Source of the DNA: Diadema setosum | Lineage: Eukaryota; Echinodermata; Echinoidea; Diadematoida; Diadematidae | Assembly: GCF_964275005.1 (NCBI RefSeq) | Contig: NC_092706.1 | Span: 4,163,113 to 4,227,112 of the forward strand | Length of the DNA: 64,000 nt | Direction: 5' to 3' | Shown: piece by piece, positions 24,440 through 35,019 of the stretch | Layout: each line of letters starts with the position of its first letter | How positions within the stretch are numbered: the first letter of the stretch is position 1 | Made by a program: the position numbers and the translations under genes | Notes under the pieces: generated by a model | Seen by the model: only the letters and a program-made list of their open reading frames with translations | Told to the model about the DNA's origin: nothing | Databases searched by the model: none

Positions 24440-25940
24440 TACCCTGATCTTTACTTACCCGGATATTTCCTTCCGTAATTTGAATTCAGAACAAAACGGA
24501 AGTTTCACATTGGATTAAGGCCAATAAACTTCCCTTAATATTACTAAATCCAAATTTATGTTTGTTTGGTTTTTTTTAGCAATTCAATAGAAATATTACC
24601 TTGCGATATGTTCATTGATAATATTTCTCAATGTCTTGAACAAGTTGATAGTATGTCAAGTTCCTGGCACTCACGTTGATAACAAACTTACATGTAAAAA
24701 CAAATCAAGTAATATGGGGGTAAAATAGACTTTAGTATTTTTATCATCTTCGGCATTATTCATGCTTTACTCCAGTCTCATTCTCCCTTATTTAAAGGTA
24801 TTGTTTGCCGTTGGAAGCGCAATGATTCAAACGTTATCCTATTTGATCCACAGGTATTTCAGAAGTACCACAAAACGTCCTACTTCATTAAAAAAAAAAA
24901 AAAAAATGTTGTAATAAAGCCTAATACAAAAGGAGATATCACTATTTTTCTCCCTAAACCATAACTGTAGACGGTTAAGTCCAGAAACAATATTTTATAT
25001 TTTATCATAACTATTGTTTACATTTTGTATATTTAACAAATCGAATGAGATTTATCGTGTAACTACATATAACTAGGCCTACCTTTGCTGACTCGTTGTT
25101 AGATGTAGAGTATCCTTCCGTAATAAATTTGACGATTTTGACCGCAAAATTGTCACCGCCGCTTGTACGATCGTGCACACACGTTACACATACACATGAC
25201 ATAATTATTTTGTCGCCCGCTACGACCGTACGAGTTGAAGCAGAAACGAGAAATGAATTGCATGCCCGCAAATCTATCATGAATTGCAGAGGAAAAGTCA
25301 TGGTGGCCATGGCTTTGGCCAGAACCAGAAAATCAAGGTGAGCTGAAAATATGAGTAGAAATTATATTGAAGTGAGATGAGCACTAGTATTACTACGCTA
25401 GTCTAGATCTAACGTTAGGTCTACCGCATACATGCATAACAGAAGTCTAACGTTACAGAGTCGGAGTTAACTGTTTAGTGTTAGACAAAATGTCAGTAAT
25501 CTAACGTTAGATCTCGGTCTAGCACTAGCCTGACCAGACCGCTGTGCACAGCACAGCAGTCTGACATGTACTAGTGTTTAAACGTACGTAAACGACTGTC
25601 GCTTTTGACGGCAAGACCACAAAAATGTCTTTTATTTTGTTTGATTTTAACAGTAATACCACCCACCTATATCGTATATTGCTGATGGTTGAGTTGAATT
25701 TGGTGTTTTGTTGGTATCCAAACCTTATTGTTGAATTTTTCGGAGTAGATTGTGCGATGATTCACAAAATAAACGAACAGCCACGAACGCTCAACCCTAG
25801 GTACGGTGTTAGCATTTTACGTACGCCCGTGCGTTTCGTGTGTTACGTATATAAAGCTTGTCGTCTTCTACCATGTATTTCCGCGCGCGCTGCTCTCATG
25901 ATATGACGTCACTCCGACTACCTACGTTGTAGCATAGGAG
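24440..25940. other. mostly featureless; CpG-richer patch with one candidate orphan first exon
   Basis: No conserved protein was recognised. Around 25301 a Kozak-like GTCATGG opens a short frame that runs into AAATCAAG|GTGAGC (about 25340), a good donor context, below a CpG-richer patch (25140-25240). Copies of CTAACGTTAG occur at 25410, 25448 and 25500 and again near 26985. No downstream exon was identified, so no gene is called. Confidence 0.25.
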
Positions 25941-25946
25941 AGTGAT

Positions 25947-26450
25947 CAGTGTTGCCAGATGGTGATTTCGAGAACCAAAAAGGGTGAAATTTGGTGATTT
26001 TTGAAGTTGTTTGGTGACAAAATTTTAGCCTGGTAACCAAATCAAAATTTGGTGATTTTTGGTAATTTTTTGGTGATTTTGAGACCAATGAAAAATAATC
26101 ACGCTGATTGAAAACGAAAATGCATTTTGCCCAAAGTTTTCCCCTTATTTCCTGTAGAAACATAACATGTGCCCCTTTTTTGTCACTCATCACACGTCCA
26201 CACAAACACTCTTATATCCCAATTAACACATCGTACACATTTTGCATTTAGTGTGTGTGACTACTGCACACCGTAAATTGCACCAAGACTCGCGGAGAGT
26301 GTTTGATAAAGGTTTATTGACATAATTTTGTTTTGAAATTTTAGCCTTACCTTCGCTTTTCCAAATTTGGTGATTTTTTATGGCTTTTGGTGATTTTTCA
26401 CATGCCTTTTGGTGATTTTGCTCTGTTGGGACCTGGCAACGAGTGATTGC
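25947..26450. repeat. repeat rich in TTTGGTGATTTTT with GTTGCCAG ends
   Basis: The unit TTTGGTGATTTTT and variants occur at least eight times (25988-26080 and 26366-26415). The segment opens with AGTGTTGCCAGATGGTGA and closes with CCTGGCAACGAGTG, so the ends are roughly inverted around TTGCCAG. No coding capacity is evident. It is probably a non-autonomous mobile element. Confidence 0.5.
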
Positions 26451-27089
26451 CATTCAATAACACGCAGAAGATGAGGAGTGAAGCAATACGGACGCTCACA
26501 GACCTGATTTTAAGGACTTATTTCGGTAGGTTTTTGACGTAATTAAAAAAAAAATACGCATACCAATTATTGGATGATTATCATAGATTACGGGGATTCC
26601 TCATATTTTAGTTTTCCACGATTAAAAAAGATATTCATGAAGGAGTCGCACAACCACCACTGAAAAATGACAACGTCTGCGAAGGAGTAGCCGTGCAGCC
26701 CTGTCGCTTCGCGACAGCGGCTGCGTGTAGCTAGGTCTAGCACTAACATTGGGCATAGATCTGTAGTCTAAGTGTAAGGAAACGTCAGAGTTCGACTAGG
26801 ATCTAAGACGAAGAGACTTGATACTTTATATAGACTAGTCCAGGGACCAGGCCAGGCACTTCAATTACTACATAGGGCCTAATAGCGAAAAAAACCTTAC
26901 TGTTACTATGTTAGTGTTACTAGTACTAGTGTTAGTGTTACACAGAATGCCATTCATTCCTAGAAGTGACAAGACCCAGTCTAGGTCTAACGTTAGATCC
27001 TAGATCTTATAGATCTAGACTAACCAGAAAGTAGAAGAACTTTATAAGCTGGTGGTGGTAACAATTCTCCTCACTATGGTCATGTGACA

Positions 27090-27430
27090 TGTGCAGTTAC
27101 TGCTTTTTTTCCATGGGGAAAACAGCAGACTCCTGGCCATCTGTAGACCGAGTGCAGTTACTGCTTTTTTCCGTGGGGAAACTACCCAAACTCAAGGGTA
27201 AGTCACCGCAGTAACTACATTTTCCTAAATAACATCTAGAAAATAACGGAAACATAATTTTTTCCTAGGTATTGTTAGACAACTAGGTATGGTGCATAAT
27301 CATACCACAAAATTATTTTTGAATGTTTCTGTGTTTTTAAAGAATCTGCAAAAACCACAAAATAGCATTTATCTCAGCTCAGTAGATATGCAGTTACTGC
27401 TTTCTTCCGTGGGGGGGGGGGGGGGCAGAT
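27090..27430. repeat. three copies of GCAGTTACTGCTTTTTTCCGTGGGG
   Basis: Copies at about 27093, 27153 and 27390 share GCAGTTACTGCTTT followed by TCC-TGGGG. The third ends in a poly-G run. A related inverted CGCAGTAACTAC string is at 27209. The function is unknown. Confidence 0.6.
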
Positions 27431-28026
27431 AACAAGATTAAGGTCGGTCTACGACATGGTTACATGAACTATCAAATCTAAAACATTCGACAACAAGCGT
27501 CGAGTATTACCTGTATATATTTTTCCATCTTAATTATCGCGAGAATACACTGCCACTTAAGCGTCGCATTTACTGTCCATCAACATGGTGTGGTCGTATT
27601 ATACAATTAATGTAACCTAATTTCACCAGAGCATGTTTATATACATTGTACTTAATGGGGTTTTTTTCCTAGGGTAGTGTTCGGATACAACGAGAGTCTA
27701 GATAACGAGAAATCATCTGGAACCGACGGTCTCGTTGCGGTTATAACGGGATTCCCCTCGCGGGGATTCCCCGGTAGTCTTCCGAGATTGCAACACTCTT
27801 CCTTCCGAAATGTATCACATATACACGAATCATTCATTCATTGACTTGTCTAATTCCGCACTAGAGGCCAAGTCTGTATAAAGTGCTTCGTGCATCCAAA
27901 TATATCAGTACTACACCGAGTGCAGTGGTTATAAGTCAACGAATCACGCACTAGATTTTCGAATCTGCACTGGAGGTCTAGTTTGCGTGAAGTAAGTTTC
28001 GTACTGAACAGACAGAAGAGAGAATC

Positions 28027-28961
28027 ATGGATCTGGTCGAGGAGTTGAAGGAACAGCTTACGTGTCCCATTTGTCATGACATGATTGAGGACGCCATGCT
28101 GCTCAAATGTGGCCACACGTTCTGCAGTGGATGCATTGACCCCGTGATCAAAATGGCAGAGGGAAGAATGGACTTGTATACGAATGACATCAAATGTCCA
28201 TGTTGCCGACTTCCAACTCTTCCTGAGGAACTGATTCAAAAAAACTGGATGGTGGATAACATTGTCAGTGTAATAGATGCCTTCAAGAACAATGCCACGT
28301 CCAACGTGTGCAGTCGCCATGGAATGAACGAGAAGAAATACTACTGCCAGAATTGTGAAGTGTTAGTATGCAGTGACTGCGTTATCGAAGATCATTATGA
28401 CCATCGGGATAGACCCAAGAGTCTTGATGATATGGCTGAGATCATCTCCAGGGGAATGAAAGCTTTAATGGAGGAGTGTCGAAAACGGGAAGCTATGCTC
28501 GCTGACTTAAAGAGATCTCTGGATGACATCTGGTCGGAAGGGAGCCAAGTACTTGATACCCTGGTGACAGATGTCACTGAGGAATATGAAAAAAGACGAA
28601 AGCAGCTGGAAGAGGAGAAGAATCGCCTACTCGACGACATTGCCACAAAGAAAAGTCATCTGCGAAGTTTATTGGATGATGGCATGTCTGTCGACGAGGT
28701 GACCTGGCGCCTAACGCAGGCTCGTATCGAAGCGACGAACAGGCTCAGCGAAGGTAACAAAGCAGAAATTGTCACGTCATATAAGAACTGGGCCAATGAT
28801 TTGAGGAAGGACTTGGATATCGAAATCCAAATAACTTCTGACCAAGAGATGAAACTACAAGATCTTAAAATGTTCTATTTGGAGAGATCACAATGTAGTC
28901 CGAGCATTGGAGAAATACAAAGTTTTGAGTCATATCCAGATGACAGTGCGCCGGTCTCAGC

Positions 28962-28992
<31 letters not shown>

Positions 28993-29076
28993 GATGATTT
29001 GTTAATCAACAGTGACGATTATTTCGATTACGATAGCACTGTGTCTCAACGCGTCCGATGTCGTCATTTGCGTTAA
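28027..29076 (+). CDS. TRIM-like RING/B-box/coiled-coil protein A (349 aa)
   Basis: A single uninterrupted frame with TRIM architecture. A C3HC4 RING finger has zinc ligands C13, C16, C28, H30, C33, C36, C57 and C60. A single type-2 B-box (C95, H98, C107, C110, C115, C118, H123, H126) follows. A charged coiled coil spans about residues 135-235 with heptad-rich KRRKQLEEEKNRLLDDIA. The tail has an Asp run coded by GAT repeats and ends SQRVRCRHLR. TRIM RINGs usually recruit E2 enzymes for ubiquitin transfer and the coiled coil dimerises, so a cytosolic E3 ligase is inferred. No B30.2 or NHL target-binding domain follows. The ATG lies directly before the conserved DLVEELKEQLTCPIC start shared with the sister gene at 35020. 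The absence of introns suggests a retrocopy founder. Confidence 0.9.
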
Positions 29077-29392
29077 AGGTACCGCTTAACGGGTTCATCT
29101 ATGAGCTCGACATCAACGAGTCATACAGCCCACGAGCTCGCCATTGAAGAATCGTCCACGAGTCACAGCCCGCAAACTCGACACTCAATAGGCATAAAAG
29201 GCCCACAAACTCGGCAATAGACAAAAAGGGACGGGGGATTAAAGGTCCACTGGACCAGAATGCGATAATTTTTGGACGCTATTTTCAGTCGCAAGTCCAT
29301 TCAGTGTTGAATAACTGTCACGTCGCGCCGATAAGTGTCAAGCCAATCCGACTGGTGCTGTGCGACTATCGGGCGCGTCCAGTCGACGTCGG
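29077..29392 (+). other. 3' flank of TRIM A, duplicated at TRIM B
   Basis: GAGCTCGACATCA-GAGTCAT-CAG, GGCATAAAA-GCCCACAAACTCGG and CAGTCGCAAGTCCA blocks recur in order at 36083-36305 downstream of TRIM B. The duplicated unit therefore includes about 350 bp beyond the stop codon. Short CACGAGCTCG-type units recur within it. Confidence 0.75.
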
Positions 29393-29700
29393 TTGGAGTC
29401 GAATCCAGTTGACAGTGCGCCGGCCTCAGGTGATGATGGTGATTATGATGATTATGACGTTTTTGTTTTTGCTTTTTTTTTTCTTTTCTTTTTTTAACAT
29501 CAGAGACAATGATGTCGATTACGACAGCATTGTGTCTCGTACGATATCGTCAGTTGTGGTAAAGGTGCCGTTTAAACAGGGTCACCCCACATTCAAACTC
29601 GACATCAAAGAAAGGTCCATGAGTCGTACAGTCCATGAGTCACGAGCTCAACACTGTGCATAAAAAGCCCACCAGCTCGGTTCAAGGCTAAAAAGGACCA
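29393..29700 (+). pseudogene. partial copy of the TRIM 3' end
   Basis: GACAGTGCGCCGGCCTCAG, GATGATG repeats, GTCGATTACGACAGCATTGT, GTGTCTCGTACGATATCGTC, AAAGGTGCCGTTTAA and AACTCGACATCAA follow the order of TRIM A from about residue 300 through the stop and into the 3' flank. A T/C-rich insertion (29459-29495) and lost frame show it is a dead fragment. It sits directly after the 3' flank of TRIM A, consistent with a local tandem duplication. Confidence 0.75.
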
Positions 29701-31200
29701 CGAGACCAGTTAATACTGCGTGCATTAAGCCCCGTGATGTAGTCGGTCTCGTGGGCCTTTTAGCCTTATGTCGAGCTCGTCTATGGACCTTGCTTGCATA
29801 GTGTCGAGCTCATGGGCCTTATTTGCCTATAGTGCCTATGATTCCATAACAATACTTGATATATCGTACGGACAGTATTAGTGTGAAACATTATGTAAAC
29901 GGTTTATTAGCACTTGTGGTATTTGTATAAAGCTCTTTTAAGTACGTACATGTATTGACAACATAATTCTTTAAAACGCATTTAAGCATCGTCATACAAG
30001 AGGTCTGCTAAGTTCAATAATATGAAATCGAGTTATCGATCTTAAAAAAGAATGGTTCAACCAAAACCGAAAACTTTGTACTTAGCAATGCATATTCATT
30101 TTGACTTATGTTGATTTCATATACTCATCACCACACAAGTAATGTCTGAATATGTGCCAAATATTTCATAGTGATTTTGTGACTATTTCTCTACAATTAC
30201 TGGAATAAACCCAGAAAAATCATAGCCATGAAATTCATACATACATCAGGTCCCCCTCCCCCCGTTGGCGAGCATGGTCCAACTAATAAAAAAATAAACA
30301 AAGCTAACACTTGTTTCTAAATTTCAAAATGCATCAAAAGTGTATTTTATAAGATTTCAAATGAAAACAGTTCATTCTTTTTATTTCGCACTTAATTGAT
30401 TTTTGTTCCTTCTATACTCTTCAATCATTCATATCTTTCATTAATGTACCTTTGTAAGATACACTGTGGATGGTAAATTGTCAATAGCCAATGTTTTCAT
30501 TCTGCTTTCGATTTGCATGGTGTAGTGTATTTCACGTAATTTAGATATTAAAGGCAGGTGCTTATTGGTAATAGACGTAAAATGTATAAAGCAATGTACT
30601 TTGTTGTTGTTGAAAGTTTGTTTACACGCTGGTTAAATGTCCATACCATTTCTACATTCTTGTAGTTGTAATATTAATCAATTAATTTGTTGTGCATATA
30701 CTTGTAGTATTTTATGCTGGGCGTGTTATTTTGTCATGAAAAAAACATTGCGACTATTCATGAGACATCGCTCGAGTAAATATGACCTTTCTAAACCATT
30801 TCTTTTCCTTTTCCCCACAACCCTACTGTTACATCTCACACCTCTGCTACTCTGTTCTCTTTCTGTCAATTGTCGATCTTAATTATTTGTGTCATCTATC
30901 CATACTGCTAAATTCATCACGTGGTATACAATATATGGCGTAGGCCTATTAAGGACAACACCTCGTTTCAAAGAGGTAGTATTATTAAAGTGAATGACTT
31001 CCTCTGCTCTAGCTAGCTCACAGTCAAGTTCAATGTCCTATTATCTGTAATTGGCCAAACAGTCCTATATTAAACTTGGAAGCGTAAGATCAGAAACACA
31101 CATGTTTAAGCTTAGAGCATGGTCACTAAAATGATATACGTTAGCAATTGTCACCCTTTTTTCGTTGCTGCCTAATGCAGTATAAATGTATCCTTTTGTT
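29700..31200. other. no recognisable feature
   Basis: AT-rich sequence without conserved frames. Near 29740-29830 further GTCGAGCTCAT-GGGCC strings echo the TRIM 3' flank in inverted orientation. Confidence 0.5.
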
Positions 31201-31208
31201 CGTCACTT

Positions 31209-31600
31209 GCAGTTTGCAGCCTGATACTCCCTCTTGCAATAGTGTCGTGTTTAAGGGACTGTATTCATAAATAGCAACTGCTTGTGCTAGCATTTTGTTT
31301 CAATTCAAATGTATAAATATAAGCAACTGTTTGCGAGCAAAAGCTTTTGTAGTATTCTTTTGATCGTCCCCGGCAGTTTGCAGCCTGATACTACATCTTG
31401 CAATAGTGTCGTGTTTAAGGGACCGTATGCATAAATAGCAAGTGCTTGTGCTATTCTTTTGCTTGAATTCGTGTACAAAAAAGCAACAGTTTGAGAGCAA
31501 AAGCTTTTGCAGTATTGTTAGTTTGGAGTCTACCTGATAGGCCTATTACCACCTCTTGTTTTGTCTTTTGCTTGAATTCGTATGCGCAAAAAATGAGCAA
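31209..31600 (+). repeat. tandem duplication, about 164-bp unit
   Basis: CAGTTTGCAGCCTGATACT, CTTGCAATAGTGTCGTGTTT, CATAAATAGCAA and GAGCAAAAGCTTTTG occur at 31210-31345 and again at 31374-31510. A decayed third copy extends to about 31600. Confidence 0.8.
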
Positions 31601-31756
31601 CACGAACAATTGCTTGCTGCCTCCGAGCAAGTATTTGTTTTCAGTCCAAGCATTTGTTTTAAAGCGTATGTATAAAACTGACCTTTTGTTTGTTCCTGCT
31701 AGCAAATTACTTACGTTTTTCCAAGCTCTGTAAAACGAGCTTGAGCTTTTGCTTAA

Positions 31757-31926
31757 ATTGGACGTTCATTTTTAAGCATCATTTTCATATTCGTAAAAGA
31801 AAGGCAGAAGTTGTGCAAGAGTGTGATATAAATCAACCAGATGTTTCTAATGACATGCATCGGAAACTTTTTCGTTTCGAAAAGGGGAATGTCGAGTGGT
31901 TAGCACACAAGATGGGATTAGAAACG
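31757..31926 (+). pseudogene. possible Harbinger-type (HARBI1-like) nuclease exon fragment
   Basis: The frame reads HIRKRKAEVV, then DMHRKLFRFEKGNVEWLAHK and MGLETG, ending at a donor-like AAACGG|GTAGGA. The LFRFEK-xVEWLA pattern resembles the N-terminal region of PIF/Harbinger-derived nuclease proteins. That match is from memory of the family only. No catalytic DDE part was found downstream, so at most this is an isolated exon or remnant. Confidence 0.3.
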
Positions 31927-32221
31927 GGTAGGATAAGTAGAGTACAATAAGACTTTTGTATGATCAAGTGAGATTTAAATGTAGGTAATTTTTTTCTTTT
32001 TTACAATGGAACAAAACATACTTTTAGATTGAGAAATGCACGGACAAACTGTAACTGCATCGTAACAAAGAAGAAATGTCGGAAATGGAGGGAACTGGTA
32101 AAAAGCTTGGCTTGAAGAATTCAGTCACCTTGTGAGTATTAAACTGCAGTAATAAAATGAAACGATTAGACCTATATATTGTTTGGTGGGAAACAGAGGG
32201 AACATGAGACAAATCATACGC

Positions 32222-32222
<1 letters not shown>

Positions 32223-32263
<41 letters not shown>
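32223..32263. repeat. (TA)n microsatellite
   Basis: About 20 TA units directly upstream of the 228-bp palindrome. Confidence 0.95.
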
Positions 32264-32265
<2 letters not shown>

Positions 32266-32266
32266 A

Positions 32267-32494
32267 ATAATAATGTCACAAAAGAGGAATGCAGGGAATG
32301 CATTAATAGCCAATCTTGATTTAATGAATAATCCGAATTTTCGAGGAACCTTCCTCATCTTCAGGGATGACAGTGCGAATATTCACACTGTCATCCCTGA
32401 AGAAGAGGAAGGTTCCTCGAAAATTCGGAATATTCATTAAATCAAGATTGGCTATTAATGCATTCCCTGCATTCCTCTTTTGTGACTTTATTAT
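32267..32494. mobile_element. 228-bp near-perfect palindrome
   Basis: 32267-32374 pairs with 32386-32494: AATAATAATGTCACAAAAG at the left end is answered by CTTTTGTGACTTTATTATT at the right, with few mismatches and a loop of about 12 nt (GCGAATATTCAC). (TA)n tracts lie on both sides, suggesting a fold-back or MITE-type element inserted in TA-rich sequence. Frames in it are mirror images of each other and are not genes. Confidence 0.85.
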
Positions 32495-32529
32495 TGCTAT
32501 TTCTAGTACTGCCAATACGCGGAACAACT

Positions 32530-32532
<3 letters not shown>

Positions 32533-32585
<53 letters not shown>
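32533..32585. repeat. (TA)n microsatellite
   Basis: About 26 TA units between the two palindromes. Confidence 0.95.
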
Positions 32586-32587
<2 letters not shown>

Positions 32588-32630
32588 GTTCATCTTGGAA
32601 CTTTCCACGTGTTGGACTTGTTGTACATGT

Positions 32631-32750
32631 AATTATTAGAAGAAAGAGTCTCAAGTACGCCATGGATCCAACGAGAAGTTTTTTTTTATTAAAAAAAAAA
32701 AACTTCTCGTTGGATCCATGGCGTACTTGAGACCCTTTCTTATAATAATT
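32631..32750. mobile_element. 120-bp palindrome with A/T centre
   Basis: AAGAAAGAGTCTCAAGTACG and following bases to AACTTCTC-type sequence are mirrored around a T9/A12 centre at about 32692. Arms differ at only a few positions. Its sequence is unrelated to the palindrome 150 bp upstream. Confidence 0.85.
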
Positions 32751-32797
32751 ATATATATGTATATATATGTATATATATATACATATATATATGATCT

Positions 32798-32829
<32 letters not shown>

Positions 32830-32839
32830 TATAATCTTA

Positions 32840-32872
<33 letters not shown>

Positions 32873-32885
32873 GTAATCATATATA
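32750..32885. repeat. imperfect (TATATG)n and (TA)n tract
   Basis: TA units broken by ATGTATAT and ATCTTAT. It closes the TA-rich cluster that starts at 32223. Confidence 0.9.
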
Positions 32886-33830
32886 TTTGCCAATTGTTAA
32901 TGTAGCCTAGTATTTTCTGTGTGCAATCCCCTCTTAACATTGTACTAAAGTATCCTCATTATAAGAAGGGAAGCTATAGCCCACTGGGTGATTGTTGTAA
33001 AAACCAGTACTTAAATAAGAGCAAGAGAGACGCCTTGGGAAAGAATCCTGTGTTTGGCCTTAGACTGATAGAGTGAAGACGACATTAAATGTTACTCCAA
33101 GCAACGAAATGATCAGAATAATATCTGTGTGATTGATTCTGAGTATACAAAAACAAAAACATTTCCCGCTTTTCATCATTTTGATAGTTCAAAAACTATA
33201 TGTCTGGCAGCACTGCCATTGATACGAGCAATAGGTGAATAGTGTACAATTCTGTTGGAGGTAATTTGAAAATGAAAGCATAATTCATTTTTATTAAATT
33301 CAAGATTTATTTTGAAGTAGGGGTTCAGATTTTGCTATATTTTCATACATCTGTACAAAACTTTAACTGTGCGCAGAGATCATGATGTGTATGGGAGATA
33401 TTAGACAATGGTCCTGAACAATGGCCAGGATTTGACAACTCCATTAAATATTTATGAGAAATTCCACTATCACAGCTAGTTTATGCATCATAAAATGTAG
33501 TGTATGCAAGCACATGAAAGCATTTTGCTCACTGTTTGCTTGTGTGTTTTTTTTTTTTATGTGCATGCGTTTTATCCTTACCATGAATTCAGACACATAG
33601 TGCCCAGGGTAATCAATCATGGTTAAAGCGTTCGTGTGCCTTGTAGCAGGAAACCAAAAGCATAATATAGTCAGCAGAGCTCTTAAAAGATGGTATTTGT
33701 GGTGGTCATGTCTATTGTTCAGGGTCATTGCAAGCGCACACTCACATACACATCATTGGCTCCTGTGTAAAGTTCAATTGTGTACAGACGATTCAAATTT
33801 GCCCAAAAACTGGAACTTAACTTTAAAATT
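32885..33830. other. no recognisable feature
   Basis: No conserved frame or repeat was identified on either strand. Confidence 0.5.
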
Positions 33831-33984
33831 GAACATGGATTTAATGAAACTAATGCTTGCTTTCATACTCAAATCAAGTCCAACTAAATTATACACTATT
33901 CAGCTTTGAACATGGATTTAATGAAACTAATTCATGCTTTCATACTCAAATCAAGTTCAACTGAATTATACACTATTCAGCTAT
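33831..33984 (+). repeat. 77-bp tandem duplication
   Basis: Two adjacent copies start GAACATGGATTTAATGAAAC and end ACACTATTCAGCT, with a handful of differences. Confidence 0.9.
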
Positions 33985-34737
33985 TACTCATAGCAATAAC
34001 AGTGTAATCTGATGCATTATTTTCGAACTATAAAGGATCAAAAGTGGGAAATGTTTTGTTGTTTTTGTTGTTGTTGTTGTTGTTGTAACACCAAGTATTT
34101 TCATGCTTGGTATTGAATGTGTAACATCCAAATGGTTGTTATTTGATTGTTTTTATTTGGTTACTATCAATATCACTGTTCGTGGAAAATAATTATGTGA
34201 AAGTTAATGTCCCTTTTGAAACGTCCGTCATTCTGTTTATTTGATTAAACTCTGGTTCATATAGTGTAAACAGGAATATAGTTGAAGAATGACACTTACT
34301 CACATATCGAACCCCCCCCCCCCCCCAATAAAAGGTAACTTTTTAATCGTGGCGCTTAAGAAAAAAAAAAGCGAGAGGACAGTGCGTAACAGGCTAGAAC
34401 ACGGTAGAAATTGAACACTTTTCAGAAATTTGGGGAAATTTTGAAGCATTCCTTCTTGTCATGCTGGCAGCTCCTTCTCGGTGTCAATGCTGAGACTGTG
34501 AATGAGACTGAGCAGACGAGTCCAAAACACAAATAAAAGGTACAGAGGTTCGATCTACACATGCATACATCGTCCATGTTGTCCATCTAACCCATGTCTT
34601 TGCATCTCCCATTGATCTATGTAAAGAAGCTGCTTATCTGCCTTTGTTTTGATTACGAGAGTTTAAAATGAGTAATGACTATAACTACCTTAGCAGCAAT
34701 AAGAGAAAGATATATCAGTAGTGAACAATGGTTTCTC

Positions 34738-35019
34738 ACGCGTAGGGTAGCTAGGGCAGACACGGGAGTAAGATATTAAAGAAGGCATGTTGGCTAATAT
34801 GATGAATATGGTGCGTTACAGTCTATTGAGATTGCGACACTCATCCCTTCCGGGATTCCTGATTTCACTTTGAATGCACCGTGCACCCAACGTACCTCCA
34901 TCACTCCTATCACCGAGTGTAGTGGTTATAAGTCAACGAGTCATGCACCAAATTGTGGAATCCGCACTAGAGGTCTAGGTTGTGTAAAGTATTTTTCGTA
35001 CCGAACCGACAGAAGAATC
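34738..35019 (+). other. 5' flank of TRIM B, shared with TRIM A and C
   Basis: GAGATTGCGACACTCATCCCTTCC (34827) matches GAGATTGCAACACTCTTCCTTCC upstream of TRIM A (27782). CACCGAGTG-AGTGGTTATAAGTCAACGA and the following 90 bp match 27913-28025. GGCAGACACGGGA (34763) matches GGCAGACACAGGA at 41410 upstream of TRIM C, and GAGTTTAAAATGAG occurs at both 34660 and 41330. The duplicated units thus include upstream DNA that may carry the promoter. Confidence 0.65.

Noticed and set aside
24254..24478. Phe/Cys-rich frames
   Set aside because: Coded by the (TTG)n and poly-T tract at the end of a dead LINE.
27850..28320. 156-codon minus-strand frame over TRIM A (and 34975-35313 over TRIM B)
   Set aside because: Antisense shadow of the conserved RING/B-box region; no motif of its own.
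34540..34560. GAGGTTCGATCTACAC resembling a tRNA T-arm
   Set aside because: No matching acceptor stem, D-arm or anticodon arm upstream.
34870..35019. 50-codon upstream extension of TRIM B
   Set aside because: No in-frame ATG; it aligns with the untranslated leader of TRIM A, where the frame is not kept.
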